DNA of 64,000 nt. It comes from Pseudomonas sp. W4I3. Its GTDB lineage: Bacteria > Pseudomonadota > Gammaproteobacteria > Pseudomonadales > Pseudomonadaceae. A program made the position numbers and the translations under genes. The notes below the pieces were generated by a model, which was not told the origin of the DNA, did not search any database, and saw only the letters and a program-made list of their open reading frames with translations. Shown here one piece after another: positions 43,464-52,047 of the stretch (the stretch's first letter is position 1; each line of letters opens with the position of its first letter). The DNA lies in NCBI RefSeq assembly GCF_030816195.1, contig NZ_JAUSXS010000001.1:4487501-4551500 (forward strand). Direction: 5' to 3'.

Positions 43464-43784
43464 TCAGCCGCAGTTGACCCGCGTGATCACCAGATTGTCG
43501 TCGGTGTTCAGGTTCAAGCGGTCGGAGCGATACTCCAGCGTGATCATGTCATTGGGCTTGAGGATACGGGCATTCTGCGCACCGGAACGCGCACGCGCCT
43601 GCTCCAGCAATTGAGGCGAGGCTTTCTGGCCGATCGTGAACTCGGCGGCCTTCGACTCACAGCGACTATGACCAGCATCGGTCACAGTGGCATCTTTGCC
43701 TGGCTCAGAGGCACCCGGGGTGCTGCAACCCGCCAACGCGAGTGCTGCCAACAAAGTACCGAATGATGCGAGCTTCCAAGGCAT
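43464..43784 (-). CDS. I78-family peptidase inhibitor-like lipoprotein
   Basis: A 106-residue lipoprotein: signal with lipobox LALAGC (cysteine ~20), a ~45-residue linker, then ARILKPNDMITLEYRSDRLN followed by ITRVNCG, the core of the I78 inhibitor family. I78 proteins inhibit serine peptidases; in proteobacteria most are uncharacterised envelope proteins. Two cysteines (SRCES and the C-terminal NCG) probably form a disulfide. Convergent with the cold-shock gene. Confidence 0.82.
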   Translation of the reverse strand: MPWKLASFGTLLAALALAGCSTPGASEPGKDATVTDAGHSRCESKAAEFTIGQKASPQLLEQARARSGAQNARILKPNDMITLEYRSDRLNLNTDDNLVITRVNCG

Positions 43785-43928
43785 GAAGCCTCCTATGATA
43801 AAAAATGGACAGAGATCGTGCGACAGCGATTGAGTTGATTGGTTTCAAGACGTTAACGCCTCACACCCAAGTCTGCCTGACTCAGGCAACGCACGCGCCC
43901 AGTCAATCATGACTGGATATGAACATGC

Positions 43929-44234
43929 TCAGTAGATATCGATGTAGTCAGACGACGGCTTCGGCCAATTCTGCTTGAGCGCGTTGAAAATCTGCATAAC
44001 CCAGACTTCATCATTCGCGGCCACGTTACCCACATAACCGGAACCCTTGGCCCAAGTCTCCAGGCGAAACAGCAGACCTCCGATATCGGCGCCCCCTACT
44101 ACGCCAGAAGAGATGTAGGCGATGCCGGCCTTGGTGACCCGCAGCTGGGTGTGTTCATCGTCACTGGCGCTGGCAAGCAGTTGGCGCACGGCTACCAGCG
44201 TAAGATTTTCGGGGTTGTTCAAATCGATCTGCAC
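43929..44234 (-). CDS. Conserved hypothetical protein, ~100 residues
   Basis: The credible coding part begins at GTG 44234 (VQIDLNNPENLTLVAVRQLL) and ends EVWVMQIFNALKQNWPKPSS plus DYIDIY. A TTG at 44252 is an alternative start. The frame extends upstream but that part has poor coding character and overlaps the divergent gene at 44389. Soluble, single small domain, no motif recognised. The ribosome binding site is weak, so the start is uncertain. Confidence 0.55.
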   Translation of the reverse strand: MQIDLNNPENLTLVAVRQLLASASDDEHTQLRVTKAGIAYISSGVVGGADIGGLLFRLETWAKGSGYVGNVAANDEVWVMQIFNALKQNWPKPSSDYIDIY

Positions 44235-44388
44235 TCGGTGTTTCTCGGCCAATAAACAGGGGGACAGTGTCGCACACCCCGCCCTCATGCCTAAGTCGCA
44301 GTGCCAATTCCCGTGCAAAATGCTTAACTGCGCCCGTTGCAGCCGCACGCCAGCGCAATGCCCAGTACCTACCGCCCGCGAGATTCCC

Positions 44389-44595
44389 ATGACCACCGTA
44401 ACGCTCCAAGCCGATATAAAAGCCAAATGGCCCCAAGGGCAAAGCTCCTACAGCCCCGGCAGCCCGGAAGAATTGGCGATCATCGGTATCGACCTGCTGG
44501 TCAAGGAACTCGGCACCCAGGGCGCCCAAGCCTTTGTCGGCCAGGTATTCGAGAAATACCCGACCGACCACCCGGGCGCGCAAGAGCGCGAATAA
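44389..44595 (+). CDS. Conserved small hypothetical protein
   Basis: A 68-residue acidic protein (MTTVTLQADIKAKWPQGQSS ... FVGQVFEKYPTDHPGAQERE). ATG 44389 gives the clean start; the longer upstream frame lacks coding character. Probably a single helical domain, cytoplasmic. It is divergent from the gene at 43929-44234 and convergent with the nucleoside hydrolase. No function can be named. Confidence 0.6.
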   Translation: MTTVTLQADIKAKWPQGQSSYSPGSPEELAIIGIDLLVKELGTQGAQAFVGQVFEKYPTDHPGAQERE

Positions 44596-44628
44596 GAACC
44601 GGCCGGCGGACGCCGACCGGTAAGGGCT

Positions 44629-45657
44629 TTACTTCAAGCGTGCCAGGCGTTCGGTCAACAGATCGAAAAAGCCTTGGGCGTCGCCGTTCTCGACCCAGAA
44701 TGCGTTCTTGTCCTGCTTCAGGCCATCGTACCAATCGACGATGGTCTGGCCGAAAGTCGGACCTTCACGACTGTCGACGACCACGTTGACCTGGCGACCG
44801 CTGAACAGCGACGGCTTGAGCAGGTAGGCGACCACCGTGGCGTCATGCACCGGCCCGCCAGGAATGCCGTAGTGCTCCATATCGCCCTTGACGTACTCGT
44901 TGAGAATATTGCTGACGACCTTGCTTGCATTGTTGTTCAAGTCTGCAATTTTCTTCAGGCGCGCCTCGCTGGTGAGCACTTTATGGGTCACGTCCAGCGG
45001 CAGGTAGGTCAACTTCACGCCACTTTTAAGCACAATCTCAGCCGCCACCGGGTCGGCGAACAGGTTGAACTCGGCCACCGGCGTGATATTGCCGCCATTG
45101 AAATGCGCACCGCCCATCACCACCACTTCCTTGATGCCCTGGGTAATTTCTGGTGCCTGGGTCAGTGCCAGGGCCAGGTTGGTCTGCGGGCCGAGCATGG
45201 CGATGGTGATGCTGTGGGGCTTGGCGGCAGTCAGGGTTTTGATCAGGTAATCCACGGCGTTGCCGTCAGCCAGGCCTTGTTTCGGCTCGTGCACGGTCAC
45301 GCCGGAAATACCTTCCTTGCCGTGGATATTCTCGGCATAGATCGGCTTGCGCAGCAACGGCGCTGGGGCACCCGCGTAAACCGGGATATCCTCACGCCCT
45401 GCCCACTCACGCGCAAGACGCGCATTGCGTGATGTTTTGTCCAGGCGCACGTTGCCGGCCACGGTCGTCAGCGCGCGGATGCTCAACTCTTCCGGCGAAG
45501 CCATGGCGAACAGCAAGGCCACCACATCATCGGCGCCCGGATCGGTATCGATGATCAGGTCGATCTTTTCCGCCGCCTGGGCGCTTGCAGCTGTGAGTGC
45601 GGACACAAGCAGAACACTCCGGAACAGGTTTTTCAGGGATGGAAGACCACGTTGCAT
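44629..45657 (-). CDS. Periplasmic nucleoside hydrolase, end of the rbs operon
   Basis: A 342-residue protein with an N-terminal signal peptide (residues ~1-28, LFRSVLLVSALTAASAQAAE) followed by LIIDTDPGADDVVALLFAMA, the calcium-binding DTDPGADD motif of ribonucleoside hydrolases. VMGGAHFNGGNITPVAEFNL and GGPVHDATV hold further active-site residues. Export means it can split nucleosides outside the cytoplasm and release ribose for the RbsBAC transporter encoded upstream, which explains its place as last gene (26 nt after rbsD). ATG 45657 follows aaggag. Confidence 0.9.
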   Translation of the reverse strand: MQRGLPSLKNLFRSVLLVSALTAASAQAAEKIDLIIDTDPGADDVVALLFAMASPEELSIRALTTVAGNVRLDKTSRNARLAREWAGREDIPVYAGAPAPLLRKPIYAENIHGKEGISGVTVHEPKQGLADGNAVDYLIKTLTAAKPHSITIAMLGPQTNLALALTQAPEITQGIKEVVVMGGAHFNGGNITPVAEFNLFADPVAAEIVLKSGVKLTYLPLDVTHKVLTSEARLKKIADLNNNASKVVSNILNEYVKGDMEHYGIPGGPVHDATVVAYLLKPSLFSGRQVNVVVDSREGPTFGQTIVDWYDGLKQDKNAFWVENGDAQGFFDLLTERLARLK

Positions 45658-45683
45658 AAAACACTCCTTGTCGTAGGGGGACT

Positions 45684-46088
45684 CTAGAAGGTTACGCCGG
45701 ATACCAGCGCGATATTGCAGTAAGGCTGACATTCGCCCGTGCGCACGACGGCACGCGCCTTGCCACTCAGCTGCTTGAAGGCGTCATGACTGAGCAGACG
45801 ACGCTCGCCAAGGGCAGCTTGTGCGGTAAGAGCATCGAGTTCAATCAGCGCCGGCGGTTGCTTGAGCAGGATTTCTTCAGCCAGCACGTGGCTTTCTACC
45901 TGCATCTCGCTGAGCACAACGCGCAGGGTGCTGATGAAATCCGGGATGCCCTGGGTCAGCGCCAGGTCGATCAACTCGACACCGGGCGGCACCGGCAGAC
46001 CGGCATCACCGATGACCAGAATGTCGCCGTGCCCCAGTGACGCGATCAGGCGGGACAGGGCGATATTGAGCAGAGGTGTCTTTTTCAT
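45684..46088 (-). CDS. rbsD: D-ribose pyranase
   Basis: A 134-residue protein; MKKTPLLNIALSRLIASLGH with the catalytic His and GDILVIGDAGLPVPPG are the RbsD signatures. It converts beta-pyranose ribose into the furanose form that ribokinase uses. Its start overlaps the ribokinase stop by 4 nt. Length is typical. Confidence 0.95.
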   Translation of the reverse strand: MKKTPLLNIALSRLIASLGHGDILVIGDAGLPVPPGVELIDLALTQGIPDFISTLRVVLSEMQVESHVLAEEILLKQPPALIELDALTAQAALGERRLLSHDAFKQLSGKARAVVRTGECQPYCNIALVSGVTF

Positions 46089-47002
46089 GAGGGCACAAAA
46101 CCTTGTACGTCGTGCAGCGTAGGAATGGAGGGCTGGGCGCCGGCACGGGTCACCGATAACGCTGCCGCGACCTGGCCGAAACGGATCGCTTCCGCTTCGC
46201 TGCTGCCAGCGGCCAGCGCTGCGGCAAAACCACCCACGAAGGTATCACCGGCAGCCGTGGTGTCCACCGCCCTGACCTTGGGCGCGACCAGGTGCGCGAA
46301 GCTGTCGCCGTCCGCAAACAGTGCGCCCTGGGCGCCAAGGGTAATGATGACCTTGCCGGCACCAGCCTTGATCAATGCTGTCGCGGCGAGCTTGGCGCTG
46401 TCGAGCGAGTCGACCGCGACACCGCTCAAGGCAGTGGCTTCACTTTCGTTGGGAATCAGGTAGTCAATCGAGGCATACCACTCGGCCGGCAAGGGCCCAC
46501 TGGCCGGTGCTGGATTGAGGATCACCGTCTTGCCCAGCTCGCGACCGCGCTTGAGCGCATGGCCGACCGTTTCCATCGGCACTTCGAGCTGGCAAATGAT
46601 CACATCGGCGGCCTGTAATACGGCATCACAGGCGGTCAACGACGCGGGGGTCAACTGACCGTTACTGCCCGCCACAATTACAATCGCGTTCTGGCTGCTG
46701 TCATCCACCACGATCAACGCGACACCACTGGAGCCTTCCACCGTGCTGACGGCCCGGCAATCGATACCTTCGTCCACGAGTGCATCACGTAATTGGTCGC
46801 CGTAGGCATCGGTGCCGACGCAACCGACCATCGCGACATCCGCACCCAGGCGCGCCAGGGCGACCGCCTGATTGGCGCCCTTGCCACCGGGAACGGTGGA
46901 GAACGTCTGGCCGATCAGTGTTTCACCGGCACGCGGCAAACGACTGGCGCGGGTGACCAGGTCCATGTTCAAGCTGCCTATTACCACTACTTTTGCGGGC
47001 AT
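46085..47002 (-). CDS. rbsK: Ribokinase
   Basis: A 305-residue PfkB-family kinase. The N-terminal signature VPGGKGANQAVALARLGADV (~37-56) and the C-terminal VDTTAAGDTFVGGFAAAL (~248-265, with the catalytic Asp) are intact. It phosphorylates ribose to ribose-5-phosphate in the cytoplasm. 23 nt after rbsR and overlapping rbsD by 4 nt. Confidence 0.95.
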   Translation of the reverse strand: MPAKVVVIGSLNMDLVTRASRLPRAGETLIGQTFSTVPGGKGANQAVALARLGADVAMVGCVGTDAYGDQLRDALVDEGIDCRAVSTVEGSSGVALIVVDDSSQNAIVIVAGSNGQLTPASLTACDAVLQAADVIICQLEVPMETVGHALKRGRELGKTVILNPAPASGPLPAEWYASIDYLIPNESEATALSGVAVDSLDSAKLAATALIKAGAGKVIITLGAQGALFADGDSFAHLVAPKVRAVDTTAAGDTFVGGFAAALAAGSSEAEAIRFGQVAAALSVTRAGAQPSIPTLHDVQGFVPS

Positions 47003-47025
47003 ACTTCAGTACTCATCAATTCGGT

Positions 47026-48048
47026 TCAGCGGTATTGGGCGAACACATCGGCCAACGCCGCCGTCGATTCACGCAAGACAATACTCGGCGTCACGATGCG
47101 TTGATCGATCGGCAGTTGAGGTGTCGCTATACGTCGCAATAATAATTCGGCCGCGGTCTCGCCCAGTTGCACGATCGATTGCCCGACCGTGGTCAACGCC
47201 GGATAGACGTAGCGGCCCATTTGAATGTCATCGAAACCTATCACTGAGAGCTCGCCCGGCACGCGGATATTGTGCTCTGCCGCGGCACGCAGCACGCCAA
47301 AACCGATCATGTCGTTGCAGGCAAAAATCGCACTCGGCGGTTGTTCTGCGAGCAATTGCACGGCGGCGGCATAACCCCCGGTACTGGTGAAATCGCTTTC
47401 GCGGACGCGCTCAGGCGCTATTTCAACACCGGCTTCGCGCAGCGCACGCCGATAGCCTGCCAAACGCATTTGCGCCACGCGAGTACGGGCGGGGCCGGCG
47501 ATGCAGGCGATGTCGCGATGACCCAGCTCAAGCAAGTGCCGGGTCGCCAGGTAAGCGCCCTCTTCATGATCGATGCGCACCAGGTCGACATCGATGCCAT
47601 CCAGTGCCCGGTCGACAATCACCATCGGCGTGCGCACTGCACTCAAGCCAGCGGCAAGGCCACTGTCGTCGCCACCCACCGAGGTCACGATCAAGCCGTC
47701 GACGCGTTTCTCCAGCAGCACGCGCAAGTAGCTGCGCTGCTTTTCGGCATTGTCGTCGGAGTTGCAGAGGATCACGCAGTAGCCATTGCGCTCGCAGTAA
47801 TCCTCAATGCCCCGGGCCAATTCCGCGAAATACGGGTTGAGGCTGTTGGGCACCAGCAACCCGATCGTCGCCGTGGTCTTGGCCTTGAGGGAGCGCGCGA
47901 CCGCACTCGGCACATAGTCCAACTGCTTGATCGCCGCCTCGACCTTGATGCGCACCGGCTCGCTGACCGGGCGCGTCTTATTCACCACATGAGACACCGT
48001 GGTGTAGGAAATCCCCGCCAGCGCTGCCACATCCTTGATCGTTGCCAT
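47026..48048 (-). CDS. rbsR: LacI-family repressor of the ribose operon
   Basis: A 340-residue LacI-type repressor: HTH at MATIKDVAALAGISYTTVSH (residues 1-20), hinge helix PSAVARSLK, then a ribose-binding-protein-like effector domain. It lies inside the operon it should control (3 nt after rbsC). A perfect CGCAAACGTTTGCG palindrome at the rbsB promoter is its likely operator, released by ribose. Confidence 0.93.
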   Translation of the reverse strand: MATIKDVAALAGISYTTVSHVVNKTRPVSEPVRIKVEAAIKQLDYVPSAVARSLKAKTTATIGLLVPNSLNPYFAELARGIEDYCERNGYCVILCNSDDNAEKQRSYLRVLLEKRVDGLIVTSVGGDDSGLAAGLSAVRTPMVIVDRALDGIDVDLVRIDHEEGAYLATRHLLELGHRDIACIAGPARTRVAQMRLAGYRRALREAGVEIAPERVRESDFTSTGGYAAAVQLLAEQPPSAIFACNDMIGFGVLRAAAEHNIRVPGELSVIGFDDIQMGRYVYPALTTVGQSIVQLGETAAELLLRRIATPQLPIDQRIVTPSIVLRESTAALADVFAQYR

Positions 48049-48051
48049 GGA

Positions 48052-49029
48052 TCAGCCCCGCCGACTGGCGCGCTGGCTGCGGTAAGTGTCAAGAACCACC
48101 GCGATCACAATGACCGCACCCGTGATAATGCGTTTGGTAGGTTCGGTCGCGCCAATCTGCGCCAGGCCCGCGGCCAATACCGAAATAATCAGCACACCAA
48201 AGAACGTGCTGATCACCGAGCCGCGCCCGCCCATCAGGCTCGTACCGCCGATCACTACAGCAGCAATCACTTGCAGCTCAAGGCCCGAGCCAGCATTTGG
48301 ATCCGCCGCTTCCAGGCGCGATATCTGGAACAGCGCGGCCACACCGGCCAGCAGGCCCATCAGGCTGAACACCAGGATCTTGTAGGGTTTGGGATTGATA
48401 CCCGCTAGGCGCACCGCTTCTTCGTTGGTACCGATACCGATCAGGTAGCGACCAAACACGGTGCGGGTCAGCACCAACTGGGCGGCGATGATCACCAGCA
48501 ACGCAATGATGAACGACGGCGAGATCCCGAACGCAATCGGGTTGGACAACCAGGCAAACGAGTCACCGATATACGCGGTGCGCGAGCCAGTCATCTGGTA
48601 GGCCACGCCTCGGGCCATCTCCAGCACACCGAGGGATACGATAAAGGAAGGGATCCGCCAGGCCACGGTGATGGAACCGGTAAGGGTACCGGCCAATGCA
48701 GCGCAACCCATGCCCAGCACGGCGGCCGGCAGCACGCTCCAGCCCCAGCTCAGAATCGCTACGCTGACCGCCGACGCTGCCAACGCCAGTACCGAACCTA
48801 CCGACAGGTCGATGCCACCGATGATGAGGATGAACGTCATGCCCACCGCCAACACCATCAGGTCCGGAATCTGATTGGCCAGGGTGCTGAATGTGTCATA
48901 GGACAGGAAGTGATCGCTGAGCACCGAGAACAGCGCAATCATCGCCAGCAAGGCACCTGCCAGCCCAAGGTAAGTACCCAGGCCGTAGAAGTTGCCGCCA
49001 GTCTTACCGGGGGAAAGGGTTGTTTTCAT
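48052..49029 (-). CDS. rbsC: Ribose ABC transporter permease
   Basis: A 325-residue membrane protein with 8-10 hydrophobic segments (for example YLGLAGALLAMIALFSVLSD). The conserved permease region GGIDLSVGSVLALAASAVSV and the late loop AVVIGGTSLMGGRGSVISTF are characteristic of RbsC-type sugar permeases. Its start overlaps rbsA by 4 nt. It forms the channel with RbsA and RbsB. Confidence 0.95.
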   Translation of the reverse strand: MKTTLSPGKTGGNFYGLGTYLGLAGALLAMIALFSVLSDHFLSYDTFSTLANQIPDLMVLAVGMTFILIIGGIDLSVGSVLALAASAVSVAILSWGWSVLPAAVLGMGCAALAGTLTGSITVAWRIPSFIVSLGVLEMARGVAYQMTGSRTAYIGDSFAWLSNPIAFGISPSFIIALLVIIAAQLVLTRTVFGRYLIGIGTNEEAVRLAGINPKPYKILVFSLMGLLAGVAALFQISRLEAADPNAGSGLELQVIAAVVIGGTSLMGGRGSVISTFFGVLIISVLAAGLAQIGATEPTKRIITGAVIVIAVVLDTYRSQRASRRG

Positions 49030-50579
49030 GGGGTATTCCTAGGCGCTGCATCGTTGAGCAGCGCATCACGTTTCTGATAGCCGGCAAAGGCGGCGGCGAG
49101 CAATTCGTCCTGGGTCCAGCTGTCGCGCTCGAATGTTTCGATCAAGCGTCCGGCGGACAACACGCCGATGCGGTCACAGATCAGCATCAATTCGCGCAGA
49201 TCACTGGAGACCACCACCAGCGCTTTGCCCTGGCGCGTCAACTCGCCGAGCAAGGCATAAATGTCGAACTTGGCACCCACGTCGATGCCTCGAGTGGGCT
49301 CGTCGAACAGCATCACCGAGCAATCGCGCTCCAGCCAGCGGCCAATCACCACCTTCTGCTGGTTACCGCCCGACAGCTCGGAGACCAACTGCGCCGGGCT
49401 GGAGCTGCGGATACGCATGGCGTCGATCTGGCGCTTGGCCAGGGACGTCTCATCGCGGCTGTTAACCAGCCCGCCAGCGGAGATCTCCGGCATGTTGCCC
49501 AAGGCGATGTTGGCGCTGATGGACTGGGTCAGCAGCAGGCCTTCGCCTTTGCGGTCTTCGGTGATCAGGGCGATGCCATGACCGACCGCGTCCGCCGGGG
49601 AGCGAATGCTCACCACATTGGCCTGCGGCCCCAGAGCCACGGTGCCGCTGTCGGCCAGGTCGGCACCGAAAATCAGGCGCAGCAACTCGGTACGACCGGC
49701 GCCGATCAGGCCGGAAATGCCATAGATTTCGCCGGCGCGTACCTGGAAAGACACATCGCGGACCTTGTCCGAGCGCGTCAGACCTTTGACCGTCAAGGCC
49801 GGCTCGCCGATGGTGCGCGGGCCCAGGTCGATGTGCTCGCCCAACTCGCGCCCCACCATCAGGGTGACCAGTTGCTCGCTGTTGTAATTGGCCATCGGCT
49901 CGACACAGACCAGCTGGCCGTCGCGCAATACCGCAATGCGTTGGGCCACACGGGCCAGCTCTTCCAACCGGTGCGAAATATAGATAATCGCCACGCCCCG
50001 GGCCTGCAGGCGGGTGATTTGTTCGAACAGCATCTCGACTTCACGGGCAGTGAGCATCGCCGTAGGTTCGTCGAGAATCAGTACGTGGCAGTCGCCGATC
50101 AGGTTGCGGGCAATCTCGACCATTTGTTGATGGCCAATACCCAGGCTGCCCACCAGCGTGTCCGGGTCGATGGCGTCCAGGCCAACCTGGGCCATGGCTT
50201 CGGTGGCGGCTTTGCGCAGCTGTTTACGGTTGATCCAGCCGCCTTGGCTGGGCAGGTTATGCAGGAACAGGTTTTCAGCCACTGTCAGCGTGGGCAGCAG
50301 GTTGAGCTCCTGCATGACCATGCGCACGCCCAGCGCTTCGGCCTGGGTGCGGCTGGCGGGCTGATAAGCCTGACCATTGAATTGCATGTTCCCGGTGGTC
50401 GGCGTGACCAACCCGCCGATGATCTTCGACAAGGTACTTTTGCCTGCGCCGTTTTCACCGGTCAGCGCCAACACTTCACCACGGTTGAGCGTGAGCGTGA
50501 TGTCGGACAGAACGGGTTGGGCATAGGTCTTGCCGATACCGCTGACCGAGAGGACAGCGTTCGGGGCGGAAGATGACAT
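49026..50579 (-). CDS. rbsA: Ribose ABC transporter ATPase, double-domain
   Basis: A 517-residue fused ATPase. First domain: Walker A TGENGAGKSTLSK (~38-50), Walker B HVLILDEPTAML. The second domain has the degenerate Walker A SGLIGAGRTELLR, signature ELSGGNQQKVVIG and CSVMLFDEPTRGIDVGAK. This pairing of one canonical and one degenerate site is normal for RbsA. 57 nt after rbsB, overlaps rbsC. Confidence 0.96.
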   Translation of the reverse strand: MSSSAPNAVLSVSGIGKTYAQPVLSDITLTLNRGEVLALTGENGAGKSTLSKIIGGLVTPTTGNMQFNGQAYQPASRTQAEALGVRMVMQELNLLPTLTVAENLFLHNLPSQGGWINRKQLRKAATEAMAQVGLDAIDPDTLVGSLGIGHQQMVEIARNLIGDCHVLILDEPTAMLTAREVEMLFEQITRLQARGVAIIYISHRLEELARVAQRIAVLRDGQLVCVEPMANYNSEQLVTLMVGRELGEHIDLGPRTIGEPALTVKGLTRSDKVRDVSFQVRAGEIYGISGLIGAGRTELLRLIFGADLADSGTVALGPQANVVSIRSPADAVGHGIALITEDRKGEGLLLTQSISANIALGNMPEISAGGLVNSRDETSLAKRQIDAMRIRSSSPAQLVSELSGGNQQKVVIGRWLERDCSVMLFDEPTRGIDVGAKFDIYALLGELTRQGKALVVVSSDLRELMLICDRIGVLSAGRLIETFERDSWTQDELLAAAFAGYQKRDALLNDAAPRNTP

Positions 50580-50636
50580 AGGAAAATCTCCAGGCGCCCG
50601 CTCAGGACGAACGGGCGCTGTTGGCTACTGCCGCAA

Positions 50637-51596
50637 TTACTTCTTGAGGACGAGTTCAACCGGGGTTTCGATCACGCCTTCGGTAGCATCGACCTTCTCG
50701 CCCTTGACCAGCTTCAGCGCGTTCTGGATACCGAACACGGCTTGCTGGGCAGCGGCCTGGTCGGCGGTTGCCAGCACGCGGCCGTCCTGCAGCATCGGCT
50801 TGATGGCTTCGATGTTGTCGTAACCCACCACCAGCACTTTACCGGCCTTGCCTGCCGCACGGACGGCGGAGACGGCGCCCAGGGCCATGTTGTCGTTACC
50901 GGCCAGCAGTGCCTTGAGGTCCGGGTATTCGCTCAGCATCGCCGAGGCGACTTTCTGGCCCTGGTCGATTTCCCAGTTACCGGATTGGGTGGACACGATC
51001 TTCATGCCGGCGGCATCCATCGCATCCTTGAAGCCAGCGGTGCGCTGCTGAGCGTTGGTGGTGGTCGGTACGCCTTCGATGATGCCAACCTTGTCGCCGG
51101 CAGCCAGTTGCTTGGCCAGGTAGTCACCGACCAGCTTGGAGCCTTTGCGGTTGTCCGGGCCTACGAAGGGGATATCGAGTTTTTTGCTTTTCAGCACGTC
51201 CGGATCCAGGCGATTGTCGATGTTGACCACCTTGATGCCGGCATCCGAGGCCTTCTTCAGCACGGTGACCAGCGCCTTGGAGTCGGCCGGTGCGATGACG
51301 ATGGCGTTGACCTTGGCCAGAATCATCTGGTTGACGATGTCGATCTGCGCGCTGGTGTCGGTTTCGTTCTTGATGCCGTTGGTGATCATGTCGAAGTCGG
51401 CGGCGTGGGATTTCTGGTAATCCTTGGCGCCCTCTTGCATGGTCACGAAAAATTCGTTGGCAAGGGACTTCATCACCAGGCCAACCTTGGGCTTGGTGGC
51501 AGCATCGTCAGCGAAAGCAGAAGAGAGAGGCAGGGCAGCGGATGCGGCAGCAAGCACAGCGACAGCGAGAAGACGTCCTGCAAATGGCAGCTTCAT
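50637..51596 (-). CDS. rbsB: Ribose-binding periplasmic protein
   Basis: A 319-residue substrate-binding protein with a signal peptide (MKLPFAGRLLAVAVLAAASA, cleavage near ...AFA-DD at ~30). KPKVGLVMKSLANEFFVTMQ starts the mature domain, and NIDNRLD, DNRKGS and ALLAGNDNMALGA line the sugar site. First gene of the rbs operon; ATG 51596 follows cggagtacatcc. It feeds ribose to RbsAC. Strong promoter and operators lie just upstream. Confidence 0.95.
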   Translation of the reverse strand: MKLPFAGRLLAVAVLAAASAALPLSSAFADDAATKPKVGLVMKSLANEFFVTMQEGAKDYQKSHAADFDMITNGIKNETDTSAQIDIVNQMILAKVNAIVIAPADSKALVTVLKKASDAGIKVVNIDNRLDPDVLKSKKLDIPFVGPDNRKGSKLVGDYLAKQLAAGDKVGIIEGVPTTTNAQQRTAGFKDAMDAAGMKIVSTQSGNWEIDQGQKVASAMLSEYPDLKALLAGNDNMALGAVSAVRAAGKAGKVLVVGYDNIEAIKPMLQDGRVLATADQAAAQQAVFGIQNALKLVKGEKVDATEGVIETPVELVLKK

Positions 51597-51626
51597 GGAT
51601 GTACTCCGATCTTATGATTATTGTGA

Positions 51627-51667
51627 GCAACGCTTGCACCGAAGAAACATCTCGCAAACGTTTGCGT
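51627..51667 (-). promoter_or_regulatory. RbsR operators
   Basis: CGCAAACGTTTGCG (51654-51667) is a perfect palindrome of the LacI-family type. A second, imperfect copy GCAACGCTTGC lies at about 51629-51639. Both are downstream of the promoter at 51676-51704 and upstream of rbsB, a position that blocks transcription. Confidence 0.8.
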
Positions 51668-51675
51668 TAACTGAA

Positions 51676-51704
51676 CTATGAGAACCTTGTTGAGATTTGT
51701 CAAC
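51676..51704 (-). promoter_or_regulatory. Sigma-70 promoter of the rbs operon
   Basis: On the minus strand TTGACA (51699-51704) is followed after 17 bp by CATAGT (51676-51681). The perfect RbsR palindrome begins about 9 bp downstream of the -10 box, at the expected start point. Confidence 0.7.
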
Positions 51705-51813
51705 GGCAAGCACTCACCTTTCATCCTGAACCCGCCCATCAAGTTGCCGCCGTCTGAAATGACAGGATCGGCGCAGGTTTAACACGTATCCCGAGGCAAA
51801 CCCCTTCAGAGTT

Positions 51814-51858
51814 TTCGGACAACCGAACACCGAAGCTTCTTGCGTTCGGAAAGCCGGA
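51814..51858 (+). promoter_or_regulatory. Two AauR-type enhancer sites upstream of ansB
   Basis: TTCGGACAACCGAA (51814-51827) matches perfectly the TTCGGN4CCGAA element recognised by the AauR response regulator in pseudomonads. A second copy, TTCGGAAAGCCGGA (51845-51858), has one mismatch. They lie ~100-130 bp before a sigma-54 promoter, the normal enhancer distance. Confidence 0.75.
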
Positions 51859-51944
51859 CGATGCCGTGTGGGAGCAGCCCGGAATATCAATTTTAATTGT
51901 TTTAAATCAATAGGTTAATTTATCTACCCGGCAATCATGGGTTT

Positions 51945-51960
51945 GGTACAGATCCTGCTC
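51945..51960 (+). promoter_or_regulatory. Sigma-54 promoter of ansB
   Basis: TGGTACAGATCCTGCT has GG and GC dinucleotides 10 bp apart and fits the -24/-12 consensus TGGYACRN4YTGCW. It lies ~90 bp before the ansB start and downstream of two AauR-like sites. Confidence 0.75.
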
Positions 51961-52047
51961 TTTCCCAGCACCTCGAGGCGTTCAGAGTCGCCCGGGTGTT
52001 CTGGATGAACCTGCTACCGCACTCATCAAAAACCAGAGAGAAAAATA

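Noticed and set aside
49020..50576. 518-residue open frame on the plus strand opposite rbsA
   Set aside because: Lies fully antisense to rbsA, which has all ABC motifs; typical high-GC shadow frame.
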